From: Whitmania pigra
Taxonomy: Eukaryota > Annelida > Clitellata > Hirudinida > Haemopidae
NCBI GenBank assembly: GCA_021613335.1
Contig: JAJTWR010000032.1
Coordinates: 1,357,501-1,421,500 of the forward strand
Reading direction: 5' to 3'
DNA length: 64,000 nt
The notes below the pieces were generated by a model. That model was not told where the DNA came from. It saw nothing but the letters and a program-made list of their open reading frames with translations, and made no database searches. Of the stretch, positions 35,601 through 48,559 are shown one piece after another (the first letter of the stretch is position 1; each line of letters starts with the position of its first letter). The position numbers and the translations under genes were made by a program.

Positions 35601-38600
35601 TTATCCTACAAATGACCCATGTAAGTATCTTGTGCAGATTGAGTCAGTTTCAGTAATAGTTGTATTTTTCATCTCATTTATTTGTTATTTTCAACTGACT
35701 TAGTTCTTTTTAGATCCAATACTTAATAAAGCTTGATTATTTTATGATAGAAAAAATATTAATTTTGTTCTTATGGTTTTATATTTAATTTAAAACAAAT
35801 TTATTTGAAATTATTTCCAAAAGATCTGAGATCGACAAATGTAAAAATTAAATATAGGGTATAAGGGCAACAAATAAACTAAGTGCAACTAAAAGGAGTT
35901 TTCGATAATTACATTAGCACACATACTCAATATGCAAACCTTAATGTGCATAAGTTAGCTTGCACACTTAACGTGCATACATTATCGTGCATACTTAGTA
36001 TGTAAACATTAGCATGTGTGCGTGACATTTAACAAAGACAATTATTAAATATCTAGTTAGTAACTCAATGTGAAGCAATGTTCAAACATTTGATTGCCTC
36101 AAGCTTAGTTAAGTCAATTTAAATTTTTTGATTTAGTAATTGGATTCAAAGACTTCATTATGTTAATTCATTTAATTGTTGCTTATCTTTTTATTATTCA
36201 TTTTTTCTACAACCTTTGTTTAATTGGGATTTAAATAATTCATTGATTTTATTGTGCTGCATACAATTTATTATTATTGTTTTCTGTTGCTATTTTTATT
36301 GCTACTGCTTATCATAGCTTTTATGTTTATTATTTAGTTTTACAATCATTATTGCTTATTATTATTATTATTTGTTATTATCATTATTGTTATTAATATT
36401 ATAATTATTACTATTACTATTTTTATTTTCCAGGCATGACGAGAATTAAGATGACGAAAGAGGAGACAGGAGCCATGGACTTTGTTGAGAGAAGAAGAGC
36501 TTCATTGGAGAGGTATCACCATTATCATCATCACCATCACTTTCATCATTATCATTGTTATCATCATCACCATCACTTTCATCGTTATCATTGTTATCAT
36601 CATCATCATCATCACCATTATTATTACGCTATTTCCACTCCGACAATCAACAAATGCGCCTGCTTTCTTCATTATGATAACATGCATCTCTGTCGCACGA
36701 GCACAAACAACACATCAAATTATGGTTATGCTAATGACTTCGATATCAGATTAGCATAATGATGTTGTAAGAATATTTTAACAGTTTCACATTGAGCATG
36801 ACCGATTTTATTGAGGACCTGGAAAACACTAATTATTGGCAAAACTTAGATATTGATAGATATTGTACTGACAGACCTACAGAGATTTATGATACAACAA
36901 TTAAATGCTAGATTTCATTGGTATTATTATTATTATTACCTAATTACTGATGAATCCTTTTCACTACTAGTTCATATTGTGCTTTTCAATTTGCCAAATT
37001 TGTATAAATTAGCAACTAAGTCACTTATTAATTAGTAGCTGCAATGTATTGTTATTATTATTATTAATATTGGGGCATGAAGATTAGCCTAATAGGTTAC
37101 ATGCTTGCTGCCAGTGCCCTTGGGAAGGATTGCTATATAAATTGTTGCAAGAAGTGCCTCTGATGCTGTGCCCATATGCATTATATGGCACTATACAAAT
37201 GAAGTTACAATTACAACCAATTAACACCGGCCTAACAGTTAAGGCTCTCACGATGGCCCCGCTGTGGAAGCACCGTCCTAATCACCTAGCTAGCAACGGA
37301 CGTTAATAAAACGTTACTTTTTTATAACCAATTAACATCTTTTGCTGTCTCTCTAGATTCCTCATGAAGATAGCCAGACACCCTCAACTGAGTCGAGATC
37401 AGTCCTTCATCGAGTTCCTTCAAGTGGAAGGCGAACTCCCGAAAGTCTCCGGAGTGAGCATCCTTTCGGGTGCGGGAATTGCCAAACTCATCGGAAAGGT
37501 GGGCGACAGCATCAACAAGATGACCTACACCCTGCCAGAGTCTGACCAGGTGAGTGATTATTTTCCGGTTTGGTTTTTTTTTTATATATTTTCAATGTTA
37601 AATTGAAAAATGACTGACAATGTTTCTTAATGACTTGGTTACTATCTTCGGGTTTGTTTTGATTATTGTGCTGCATATGATTTGATTTAAAAGTCTAATT
37701 GTCAATCGAGTTTATTGAAGTGATTGTCTGATTGGTGTTTTGGTTGTCATTCCAGTGGTTCGAGGACAGGAACGAGCAGTTGGAGATCTTGGAAAGGTGT
37801 CTCCAGGAACTTCATGCGAGTTCGGAGGCTCTCGTCATGCAGAGGAAAGGTTGTGATTGAATGTTGTTAATTATTTCTGATTTTATAATTTAATTACATT
37901 GTTATTGTCATCCCTTTCAAATAATATTGTTAGCCTTACATTTTACATCCTTCACAAAAATCTTCTTTAAAGATCTCTTTTCTTGAGTATTAGTTTTTTT
38001 TTTTGTCAACCTTCAAAAATGATGATGACTCGCATCAGCAATTAAGCCAACAAAACAGCTGTCACGAAACAGATTAAAAAGCCACTTTACTACTAATTAC
38101 GCACTATAGCACACCACAACAACAAAATAACGGCAGTGATAATAATGATAGTAATACTATTAAAAATAATACCAGTAATAATAATATTAATACTAATAAG
38201 ATAACAGTATTAATAATAAATATGTCAAATCATCAAACCCCTTTACCAGACTTGGCTCAGTGCACAGGCCTCATATCAAGGGCAGTGGCCAATCTGGGCA
38301 GCACCGAGGAGGACTTGCCGCTGTCGAGAATCCTGTCCAACCTGTCGGAGAATTTCGGGAAAATCGAGAAGGTCCACTTCGACCAGGCTGATCTCGACTT
38401 CTTCTCGTTCTCCGAACTCTTCAAGGACCACCTTCAAATGCTCAGCTCCATTGCGGTGAGATATCTTTGGATTCATTCTGCGTGGTTTCCAATTGTTTGT
38501 TATTTACAGGAGCGTCGGTGTTCATCTTTTGACCAAAATTAGGTCATGAGTTAATATTATTATTACTATTATAATGATAATGCATTAATAAGAGATTCTG

Positions 38601-39493
38601 GTAATTTATCAGGTAATTTATTTATGGGAACATGGATGTTCATTAACTGAACAAAATTAGGTCACGAGTTAACAATGTTATTACTATTACAATGGTGATG
38701 CATTAAGAAGAGATTCTAATTTAATTTATATGAGCTCTGGTTGTTGGATTTAAGATGTTTAGCATGCATACCACATGATTGTGGAAATTGAACATCCTTT
38801 CTAAATTGTATTACAGGCAGTTCTGGGAGAAAGGGTGAAGACTCACAAGCATTGCAAGGATGCAGAAGCCCTGCTCCAGAAGAAGAAAGACCTGAGGAAC
38901 AAACTGGAAGCTCAGAAGAAGACCGACAAGCTGGAGTTCGTCTCCATCGAAATATCTGAGGTGAGGAGGAAGATGATGAGGCAGAGGATGATGATGATGA
39001 TAGCTTAATAGTAGTATTGCTGTGATGAGGATGATGATGTAGTATAGATGTTTGTTTAAGTGTGTTTATTGTTTGTATGCATAATTTCAATAGCTTCAAA
39101 TATATTAGAGATGACAATATTCAAGATGATTTTAACTGTAATGACAATGGTAATTGCCACTGAAATAGCATTTAAATTTCTCTCGATGATTGGTTCTTGC
39201 ATCGCGAAATAGTATTTAAATTTCTCTCGATGATTGGTTCTTGCATCGCGACAACATCTCGTAAAATCTCCAAAACTCATCGACGATCGAACAATTTGCT
39301 ACCCACAGGCCGAGGAAAAGGTTTCCGAGGGTGAGAAGAAATTCGAGGAAATTTCCGAAACGATCAAGAAAGAGGTGGAAATGTTGGAGAGGATGCTCAC
39401 TAAGGAGTACACCAACACATTCATCAATTATCTTCAGAGCATGGCTAATCTTCAGGCTGAGGTGATGATGATTATGATCGTTTTGGTGATAAA

Positions 39494-39524
<31 letters not shown>

Positions 39525-39709
39525 TAATAATAATAATAATAATAATGGCAATGAAGATGCATGCGATATTTTAAGTTCTGATTAGAGACATGTTCTTTTG
39601 ATACACTTAGATGTTCTTAACTTTGTCCTGACTCGACAATATCTTGCATTTCCAGCTCAGAGATGTCTGGCAGTCCGTGTTGAACGAAGTCGAGCCTTCG
39701 TCGAACTGA
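32647..39709 (+). CDS. Snx1: Sorting nexin of the SNX1/SNX2 type (retromer-associated SNX-BAR)
   Basis: Twelve exons: 32647-32718, 32895-32973, 33575-33840, 34157-34258, 34784-34925, 36434-36512, 37357-37549, 37756-37849, 38250-38455, 38817-38960, 39309-39461 and 39656-39709. They total 1584 nt, 527 aa, close to vertebrate SNX1/SNX2. An acidic N-terminal region (DDSDDDGDIF) precedes a PX domain at about residues 140-265 (IEIIVSDARKIGDGMNAY; NRRFSDFLGLYEKL; VPCPPEKDMIGM). A C-terminal BAR region follows (about 300-520: VERRRASLER, SGAGIAKLIGKV, LPESDQWFEDR). Such proteins bind PI3P on endosomes and tubulate membrane for retrograde sorting. The exon 3 donor (GAG then GTCGGT) is the weakest junction. 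SINEs sit in introns 5 and 6. Confidence 0.92.
34310..34345. repeat. Short (ATGG)n run in an Snx1 intron
   Basis: About seven ATGG units, intronic. Confidence 0.9.
35200..35455 (+). repeat. SINE (family 1) with (ATT)n tail in Snx1 intron 5
   Basis: GGCATGCGAGTTGGCTCAGA matches the head of the copies at 18.96 and 30.15 kb. The unit ends CGGTGCTATACAAATATTAC then ATT repeats, the LINE-like tail that SINEs borrow for retroposition. Confidence 0.7.
36520..36630. repeat. (ATC)n microsatellite in an Snx1 intron
   Basis: TCATTATCATC-type trinucleotides immediately after the exon 6 donor. His- and Ile-rich ORFs here are artefacts. Confidence 0.9.
37075..37205 (+). repeat. SINE (family 2) fragment in Snx1 intron 6
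   Basis: CTGCCAGTGCCCTTGGGAAG, then TGCTATATAAATTG, GTGCCTCTGATGCTGTGCCC and GCACTATACAAATGAAGTTA. The same modules occur on the minus strand at 63.5-63.8 kb. Confidence 0.65.
37218..37320 (+). repeat. tRNA-derived SINE (family 3), B box deleted
   Basis: CCGGCCTAACAGTTAAGGCT is an A-box-type start, followed by CACCGTCCTAATCACCTAGC and CAACGGACGTTAATAA. An inverted, fuller copy with both boxes lies at 46325-46440. Intronic. Confidence 0.65.
39486..39545. repeat. (AAT)n microsatellite in an Snx1 intron
   Basis: About 60 bp of AAT just after exon 11. Confidence 0.95.
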
Positions 39710-42700
39710 TTGAAAAGTCGGATTCAAGTTCAATCGTTTCAAGTTCAAATCTTCCCCCGCCCTTGCAGCACTTAAATAATTAATCTGCTCTCTGAGATGT
39801 TGGAAGCAATTTCAGGCTCAACTTGGGACCTTCTGTTTCCTTATGTTATTAAGTTCCGATGTTCATTTAAGTTATTATCCCGTAACGTGGAATTTTCTTA
39901 GTTGTTGTTATTATTATTATTTTGAGGAATTCACTCACCGATGGGATGCATTGCTGGTGAATTGTAAATATGGTGATCTTCGTATGAATGAGTGGGTTGA
40001 TTTTCTAGGATGGTGTGATACTCTTTTTATTTCTTCTTTGATTCTTCATGTGCAATGATGATGACGATGATGATGGTGTTGATGACGATGGTGATGATGA
40101 TGATGACGACATGAACATAGTTACAGTCGATATCAATGATAGTGCCTTTGCAATTTCAGACAGTGAATATGAAGATCACTGCTTGTTCTTGCCTCATATT
40201 TGCCTTGAATTATTTTATAATTATAATTTATAATGAGTGCCTTTAATTTTATTTTGCATTCCACTCGATATAAAGATGAATTAAAATCTTTTTTTAAGTT
40301 TTTTAAACCTCCAATCAATAAGAATGTGGTCGGCAAATTTGACATTGAAAATGTTGGACGGACTTTTAAGATCTTGTTAAAGTTTTTGAACAATGGTTGA
40401 AGTCGGGTAGTAATTAATTTAGTTTAATTTAAATGACATTGGATTTTTCGAGTAGAAATCATCTTCTGATAATCCATATTCATAATAATGAGTGAAATTT
40501 TTTGATGGGCAGAATTACTCGGTCGATATTTCCATACTTTACCATGTTTCTTGAGTAAAACCCCAAGATTGGGACATCTTGTGACATTCTAAGTTTTAAT
40601 GCCCAACGAATTTGATCTGTTGCGTCACTGTTTTACTCTTAATCTATCTGAACCTTCATCTCTTCAGATATGGAGTTGAGATTTTGTAGCCATTTACATC
40701 TGGATTGTAGGTGATCGGTGCTGTTTACTGATTCGTGATTCTCTGGGTGCCTTAAGGCTTCTTACTGCTGTCATCTGTATCGTTGATGTTGCTTTTTGGT
40801 GGCTTTGATAATATCACAGGTATCAGTTATTAATTAATATCTTCACAAATCTTATAATAGTTAATTGCTTAGTGTTATTCGGTCATTTGAAATTGGTAAC
40901 ATTTCTGTTTCTTCATGGTTTGACAAAAGACCATTGTGCTTGAAGGGTGATGAACTTTTTTCTGTTCAAATCACTTCAATTTTTTTTTTGTTCGAATTGA
41001 ATAGTAAACTATTGCAAAAAATTATTTTAAACAATTTAATCTATTTCCGTTAGCTGGTCAATTTGTAGCTGGATAGCTGACCACTTTTAAGTACAAAAGT
41101 CAGAATTTCAAGTACTACCACAAATCTCTTCATCACGAGCGTATGATTAAGGTTAAATAAAACAAAATGTGAGCACTAGTAATACATAATCTTGTCAACT
41201 AATATTGATTACAAGTATTAGTTATGCGGCTCCGACGGTTTATCAGTTCTCAGATGCTGTAAATAAGACGATGTTGACTCAATACTATTGAGCACTATAT
41301 GACAAGAATTGTGAAAGTCTCAATGAGATGTTGAAAGTTGTTTGGGAGATGCGAATATTTTAAAATTCTTGTGATTCAATGACAAATAAGTTTTGCCAAC
41401 TGGTGAGTTTCAGAGTTTGCACGTTGTGATCCTATGTCTGAGAAAGAGCTTATTATGCGACCATGCAAACTTGTATTGATCACATTATTCGCTTCATTCC
41501 AGCCTATCTTTTCCCGTGGTTATCTGAAAACATACTGGAATTTTTTAAATTTATTCATTTAAAGTACGTATTTTAAATATCAAACAATCGCAATATTCTG
41601 AAAATCCATTACACACGCTTCAGCATGCGGGAACCGACATCGGAATAAGTGTCCACAGTATCAAAATAAAAAATGTATCGAATAATATTTTAACATAATT
41701 CTGACAGACTCGTCTTGATGTAATCATTTTGAACCAAGAAACTAAAGATGCACAAGGAATACTAATATAAGGAGGTTCGCAGGAAATAAGAATATTTTGA
41801 GCGTTTGACATTACTTTATGAAATATCAATTATTATGTAATTAAATACAAATTAAATAAATCCTGCGTAGTAAAAGTTATAAAAAAAACTTCTTGAACAA
41901 ATTTGTCTCCGAGCTATTTGAGCCTATAAATTGTCCTCGAGCAGTGAGTTTCAGTTTTTGAGAATAAAAAAAAATCTTTTTATTTATTGAATAAAAAAAT
42001 ATAATTAAAAAAAATAAACATACTAAGAGCTAAAGAATTTCTTAATCTCAATCCAATCAAATAATCTCAAAGTCTTCGTTGCAAAGTCGTGATCCAAAAG
42101 CGTCTGCTCAAACATCGTTCGAGTCCCGCTCTTTGCTTTCGATGAGTGTTCGATAATAACTTACACAAACTCTCCCTTGTTCTGAAGATTCCTTGTTTCT
42201 GGACGCATTTTAATTCGTTAATTCGTGAATGGAAAATACAAAATCTGTTTTGGTTCGATGAATAATGCTTGGCTTTCTGCATCGTAATGACTGCCGCCTG
42301 AAAGAATATAAAGCAGACGACTGCTACGTTGAGTTGTGATTGCGGTAAAATTGTATCAAGATTTTAAACGGGCTTACAATAAGCGATAAAAGATTATAGT
42401 AGGCTTTTTTTCAACTTGTTGTGTTGGTGGGTTTTATAATTACGATATAATTACATGTTTCAAGATAGAAATAGTTATGTGGTTTAATGTGTAATGGTAA
42501 ATGAGTCGAATTTATTCACTCGAGGCTGCCAGTTATTGCATTACATTATTAACATTAATTATGCGTTTGTACAATTTACTTAATGTATGTAGCAGGTTAA
42601 ATATTACAATAATTTAGTGTTGATTATATTAAGATAGAAAATACTGTTGTCTAAATAGCAAATTTATTTAATTAGTGTATTGTAGTTAAATAAATGTGAC

Positions 42701-42749
42701 TTTCAGATTAATTTTTACTTTTAATAGTTCTGCCAGAAATCTCTGAAAG
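39710..42749. other. Intergenic stretch between Snx1 and the acidic-protein gene
   Basis: Snx1 3' UTR at the start, a GAT-rich run at 40045-40115, then AT-rich DNA. The minus-strand ORF at 42067-42282 is basic and Cys-containing but has no recognisable domain or splice partners. Confidence 0.5.
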
Positions 42750-45331
42750 ATGAACTTAAAACTACTTTTGCTGTTCTTTTGCACCACAATGATCCTGGTA
42801 GCTCGTAAGTTCAAACTTCAGAAATTATTTTGCAAATATAATTTATATTTTAGCTTTTTATCCGCAATAATTATTTTGCAAGTATAATTTGTATTTTACA
42901 AATTCTTCCAAAAGAATTTACCAATTTTCTGAATATTGATTGAAGACAGTCCATGATGTTATGATATTTTTGGCAGATTATTTAAATTTTTTAAATTTTT
43001 TACTTATGTCTTGAATAATGTAATCATTACATGAATTCGATCAACATATCCTACTGATAAATGATTTAAATTTAATTATTAATATTAATAATGTTCTGAT
43101 TATGTGAAGCTAAAGTTTTGTGAATGGGACTTAAAAAATATTCTTGTCTATTTATTCGACACCTTTTCGTGACAAATTAGCATAAGTCTAATTTAATCAT
43201 GCTGCAGAAGATGTTATTCGAAAACGAAAAATTCGAAACGATTAAACATTTACACATGAATGATTAACTTAAATTATTAAAGATACGTAAACAATATCAT
43301 AATTAATATGAAAGACCATTTCTAAACAGATTACGTCAGAGCTCAAGATGATGGTGACGATAATGATGACAACGATGACAACGATGACAATGATGACAAT
43401 GATGACAAAGATGACAATGATGACAAAGATGACGTCAAGCAATCTTCTGACAAGGTCAAGGCAAAGGAAAGTGAGGAGATTTTAGAATAAATTACTTTTA
43501 AATTTCTTTCGTTTTTGATGACAAAATAACAAAAGTAAATATAAATAAATACATGAATGCGTCTTTGTTTTTTTCCCAGAGAAACCAGCTCCAATCAAGG
43601 ATGACAAAAGCAAGGATGACTCAGGTGACGATTGATGATGATGATTATGACTATGATGAAGAAGATGAATTTATGAGAACTGACTTTATTCCATGACTAT
43701 TCGACAAAAGTTGATTATTGTCTTTAGAAGTAGCGGTTGTGTGTAGGATTGATTGCTTTACTGATTGATTCATTGATTGATTTACTGATTGATCTACTGA
43801 TTGATTCATTGATTGATTTACTGATTGATTTATTGAATTTACTCGAATTGATTCGATTTTCTGCATGATTTTTTTTGTTTTACTTTTTGATTTCTGAATT
43901 TTGAATGAAATACAATCGCTCGAACCCATCATCCATTTGTCTTCGTTTCTAGACGTTAAGAGGAAACTAAGTAAGAGGAGCGACAGTACCGATAGCGGAA
44001 GCCAGAGTAGCGACGACGACGACGACGATAGCGATGATGATGATGGTGATGATGATGATGTCACCCAACGCGACTTCCCAGCCGCAACGACGACGATCAG
44101 CGACCACAAAGAAAATCGCAGCGATAGCAAGAACAACGGAGACGACTTCGGTATCATTAAAACAACATTCGTTCCTCCGTTTGTCGGTTTCAGTCACCAT
44201 TTCAAACTCTTCACTGCCCTCGTCACCGTCACACAACATGGTGGAGCTTTGATGGTGAAGACAGACAAACCTGGTCTTGGTGTTGGTGTTGGTGGTGATG
44301 GTGATGGTGGTAATAGTAGTGCCAGTAATGATGATGATGATGATGACAATGGTGTCTCGTTACATGATCATGGCAAGGGTGGCGATGGTGATGATGTTTT
44401 TAACAAGGAAAATAATGATACTAACATTTATCGCTATGGTGACCATAATGATGATAGTGGCAATAAGAATGGTGATAATGCTGATAATAATGATGATGGT
44501 GGTAATGTGAGTGATCATGATGGTGATAATAATAATGATAATGATGTTAATAATAACTATGATCATGATAGTGACAGCGATAATGATAATGTTGGTGATA
44601 ATAATCATGATCATGATAGTGACAATAATAATGATAATGATGTTAAAAATAACCATGATCATGATAGTGACAATAATAATGATAATGTTGGTAATAATAA
44701 TCATGATCATGATAGCGATGACAATGGTGATGCACGAGAAACACAAGAGCCCCCTACCGGCAACCAAAACGACATGATAAATGATAACGGTGACGAAAAC
44801 ATCAAGCGTGATGATGGAAATGGTTACAGTATTGATAGTGATGCTAATGAAGTTAACCGAGGCAATGATGATAACGATACTCATGCTGGACATGATGATA
44901 TTACAGGAGCTGATGGTAAAGACACAAGTGGTATCGGAGCACCGGGTGATGAAGATAGCATAGCCAAGGAAGATAGTAAAGGCGCTAATGGTGGTGATGG
45001 TGGTGGTGAAGAAAACTCCTCCAAAGATCACCACGATGATGGTGAGGCCCCAAATAGTGTCCCCACCCATAGCCAGGAAAAGCCCAAACGGGAAGGAACC
45101 AGTGATAGCAGAGGGAGTCAAAAAGATGATGTTAAAAGTGGCATTAGTGTCAGTGATAATACTAATAATAATGATGATGATAATAATAACCACAACAACG
45201 ACAATGGCCATGGCGATGATAGCCAGGATGATGCGGATAACGAAAACAATAATAGTAATGATATTATTAATCTCCCTAACCTCAGTGAAGTCTCTTCTGA
45301 TAGTGATGACGATGGTAATGATAATGATTAG
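42750..45331 (+). CDS. Secreted, extremely Asp/Asn-rich acidic protein (four exons, unknown family)
   Basis: Exons 42750-42804, 43330-43470, 43580-43624 and 43953-45331 (1620 nt, 539 aa) join in phase 1 throughout, the class typical of extracellular animal proteins. Exon 1 is a clean signal peptide (MNLKLLLLFFCTTMILVA). Exon 2 encodes DDN/DDK repeats. Exon 4 opens with a basic-then-acidic segment (DVKRKLSKRSDSTDSG) and runs through about 460 residues dominated by D, N, S and G. It includes about four copies of a unit near 19 residues built on NNHDHDSDNNNDN. There are almost no hydrophobic stretches and no cysteine. Such proteins can bind Ca2+ or mineral, or form hydrated matrices; function here is inference. 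AATAAA follows near 45475. If exon 3 is read through, a short isoform ends near 43632. Confidence 0.7.
44540..44720 (+). repeat. Coding tandem repeat, about four units of 57-60 bp
   Basis: Units of GATCATGATAGTGACAATAA form the Asp/Asn/His repeats of the acidic protein. Divergence between units is mostly at third positions or by whole codons, so the frame is kept. Confidence 0.8.
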
Positions 45332-46324
45332 TGGTTGATGATGTTTATGGTAATAGTGATATGGTGATAGGAACAATGATGATGGTGGTGATGTTGATTA
45401 ACATTGATGATCAGTTAAAGATGACGATGATGGATGAATTTGTGAATGACTTCACGATAACAAGCAACTTGAATTAATAAAAATTCAATTTTTTTTTAAA
45501 TTTAAACCAGTTATATGTTAGGTACTATTTTTCTTATTATTACAAAATAATTTCGTAACTTCATAAATGCTTCATAAGTTCACTGACATTGACAACAATT
45601 ATTTTGTGCTTTTAAAGTCAACGCCTGAGAACAATTACTTAAAACTCCCAATTTCCAGTTGAATGCTTGTTCAAGATTATAGTTCAATTGTTGGTCACCT
45701 TCCACTGGACATTTACCATGTTTTCACGAAAACTAATAATGAAATAAAAACGAAAAATAACAATGAAACATGTCTTCTAATCTGACTACTTAGCTGCAAA
45801 AAAAAAAACTACAGTGAAAATTCAAATTAACTTAAGTAAAAATAAAAATTATCCGCCATTAATGTTTAACGAGATTCATCACTTGGGTCTAAGATTGCAT
45901 CGCGTCCTCAAGTTCAACTGAATTTTGTTGAGGTTCACAACTGGGTTGAAAGGATCTTCAGTTCACGAATAGGTTTACTAACAAATCCTAAGTATATCTT
46001 TGTCGAAAGGAAGAGATTGCAGTATTTTCTGGAAATTTCAGGAAACGACAAAATCTATGAACCGTTTGAACTTCATTCCTTGGGTATTCCGCCCCTAATA
46101 TTCTGACCTTGCCGCGCATCTTCCTTAATAGAACCATTACTTGGCAACTGTGAGCATTCTTTCTCAAGACAAGCTCATAAAAAAACCAGCTTCGATCAGC
46201 AAAGAACCTAACAAAGCTTACAGACTTGGAAGTCCTCTCCAGACAAGTCCAGAGAAGGAATTTGCCGATGAATTGAGTTATAAAAATGTTATCAATAACT
46301 TTGCGGAAGACATAATGTTTTATT
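45332..46324. other. Intergenic stretch downstream of the acidic-protein gene
   Basis: 3' UTR with AATAAA near 45475, then AT-rich sequence. ORFs at 45988-46368 (minus) and 46141-46326 (plus) overlap each other and show no recognised domain. Confidence 0.5.
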
Positions 46325-46440
46325 AACGTCCGTTGCATAGCTAGATGATTAGGACGGTGCTCCAGCAACGGGGTTCAAATCCGCGCTGCCATCGTGAGAG
46401 GCGCAGCCTTAACCGTTAGGCCATGCAGGCGCACGAACTT
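46325..46440 (-). repeat. tRNA-derived SINE (family 3) with intact A and B boxes
   Basis: On the minus strand it reads TGGCCTAACGGTTAAGG (A box) and, about 40 bp later, GGATTTGAACCCC (B box), then GGAGCACCGTCCTAATCATC and CAACGGACG. The latter parts match the intronic copy at 37218-37320. Confidence 0.7.
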
Positions 46441-46659
46441 TATGGAAGAAAAGCATGAAATATTTGAAGGCTTTTCGTAAGTTTGAAGGTTAACGGCCAA
46501 CGGAGTGGGCGGTCCAAACCAAAGTCATTATGCCACTGCGGCTTGTCCAGGCTTCTAGGGTGGGTTGAATGAGTATTGCTGTCTGTTATGTAATACTGTT
46601 CCATTAATCTGCTTCGTCTAAATAGTTTAGGTATTCACCTAGACTTAGACATATACACT

Positions 46660-47230
46660 AAACGCATACACTAGCTGCATAGGGCATGTAAAAAATGATT
46701 TGGTGTTGTGATAGATTTGATACTATTAGACTCAAATTATCTGATGATAACAGGGTGTTCCCAAATTCAGAACTCCCATTCACATGCGAAGGAAGATATC
46801 GATCAACGAGATTTTCTAACAATAAAATGGCTGTCATTAAAATTGGTGAATCATTACTTTTCAAGCTGAAAGGCTTCAATTTGAAAGGCGATTGAAAGGA
46901 TTATAAAGACAGTAATTACTTGTTCACTACTGCACTTTGGTGTTCACAAAATATGACAGCTGTAAGGATCTGCTCCTGGTTAGAGGGCTCAAGTTATGTA
47001 GACCAAAGTCTAATAAGCGATTCGTGAAATATTTCGTCACTCATTTATTACACAATCAAAATCATAACAATTGAGATTAGGAATTGATGTCAATAGAGAA
47101 GTTATTGTTGATAGAAAGTTGAGAACATTAACATTGGATTTGTTGTAGAAGTGATGGCTTCTTTCAGCAATAGGCCGTCAAATTTAAAAAATAAATAAAA
47201 TAAAAAATAATAAAAATAAAAAAATTACCA
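46660..47230 (+). repeat. Duplicated upstream region of the metalloprotease pseudogene
   Basis: Blocks near 46745-46870 (starting CAGGGTGTTCCCAAATTC) and 46995-47150 match 48880-49300 upstream of the intact gene, with moderate divergence. Promoter DNA was therefore copied with the gene start. Confidence 0.65.
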
Positions 47231-47752
47231 TTATGAATGGTAAAATATTGACGATTTTACGGCTTCTCATAATAATCACAATTATTTTTAAATTAAGCGC
47301 TACTGCTGGCTGTTTATTTTCGTCAAACGGCTTCATCTAAAATAGAGAATGGTAGTTATCCAATTTTATTATTAGGTAATTGATAAATACTTTTTGTTTA
47401 AATAACTATAAATTCCTAATTCGTGAGGTAATAACGTTAGAGTAACAGATATTTATAAAAAAAAAAATTAAAAAACTAAAAATAATTGCAGTCAAACCAC
47501 GATAGATCTACACCAACAACAAGAACGGCAACTCAAGGGGTCAATACCAGACTCCGTTCGAGTCCACCTTCCCCGAAACTTGTTCCCGAGGTCTGTCACT
47601 TGTCCAATCGATTCTGCTGTGGATCATCATTCTGGTTATAGATCATCAGCCAAACAATTCCATTCTCTCTAGTAACGTCTTCTCCACAGCGACAAAAACG
47701 TGTGCATTTAACTTTAAGACATTGGGATGTAAATAGTTTAACTTTTTGAGTT
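47231..47752 (+). pseudogene. Collapsed pseudogene copy of the metalloprotease gene
   Basis: ATGGTAAAATATTG (47237) and the signal-peptide exon (reading LLLAVYFRQTASSKIE) match the intact gene's start at 49404-49549. The next exon begins at 47491 (after CAG) but has an in-frame TAG five codons in (homologous to CGA-TGG). After about 60 bp of propeptide homology the sequence jumps to something resembling the last exon (CTGTCACTTGTCCAATCG then TTCTGCTGTGG, compare 53950-53975). Almost the whole catalytic region is missing, and the acceptor of the signal exon is lost. Confidence 0.6.
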
Positions 47753-47759
47753 CGATGCG

Positions 47760-48358
47760 GTCACTAAATGTATGATATATGCCATGTATACCATATATTA
47801 TATGGGGATATGAAATATACACTAATATTTACAACCTTATATTACACTTGATGACATTTTATGTTTAAAGTAATAAATTTTAAAATAACATGTTTTAAAA
47901 CATCGCCGAAAGCAATAGTCTGCTTTCGTTTGTAAATGTTGGTTTAGTGACACATTTGACAAATACAAATCTACAAATAACAATTAATGGAATGTTGGTC
48001 TTGTCTCTTGCAATAGTTGTCTCGAAACATCACTTTGTATTGACTAGATTTGTCTTAAAACATTGTCATGGTTTCTTGTCAAGCATGAATCTTGGGCATT
48101 TGACTTAGCTGGACTTGACATTATTGACAAGTCTAGCCTTTACTGCTAAATGATGAGGTGCAAAAACTTAAGACCGCTGGTAGAGCAACATGAAAACAAT
48201 TGCTTAGGGGCCCGGCTACCGTTACAGTCTTAAAATATTGTAATAAGTTATGTAATGTTTCTAATTTGTGCCAACGTGATAACATTGATGCCACATCAAG
48301 TCAACTATTAAATAAGAAGACATATAAAAAATGCTTGCGTAATGCAGAGAAAGTGCAG
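47760..48358. other. Intergenic stretch between pseudogene and microsatellite
   Basis: AT-rich, no feature recognised. Confidence 0.5.

Positions 48359-48559
<201 letters not shown>

Noticed and set aside
36436..36759. His-rich 107-aa extension of Snx1 exon 6
   Set aside because: It follows the exon 6 donor (GAGAG then GTATCA) and is an intronic ATC repeat. Splicing to 37357 restores the SNX sequence.
42067..42282. 71-aa basic ORF on minus
   Set aside because: No signal peptide, domain, splice partner or paralogue in the window.
43350..43440. CRISPR-like or satellite array at the GATGACAAN repeats
   Set aside because: It is a coding microsatellite with no spacers, and the genome is eukaryotic.
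44360..45376. 338-aa Ile-rich ORF antisense to the acidic protein
   Set aside because: Complement of GAT/AAT-rich codons. The sense strand has the signal peptide and matching splice phases.
45988..46368. 126-aa minus-strand ORF
   Set aside because: Overlaps the SINE at its start, has no domain, and is opposed by another ORF on plus. Not supported as a gene.
46325..46440. Possible functional tRNA gene on the minus strand
   Set aside because: A and B boxes are present, but I could not fold an acceptor stem or cloverleaf, and the same sequence recurs as an interspersed repeat. Best called a SINE.
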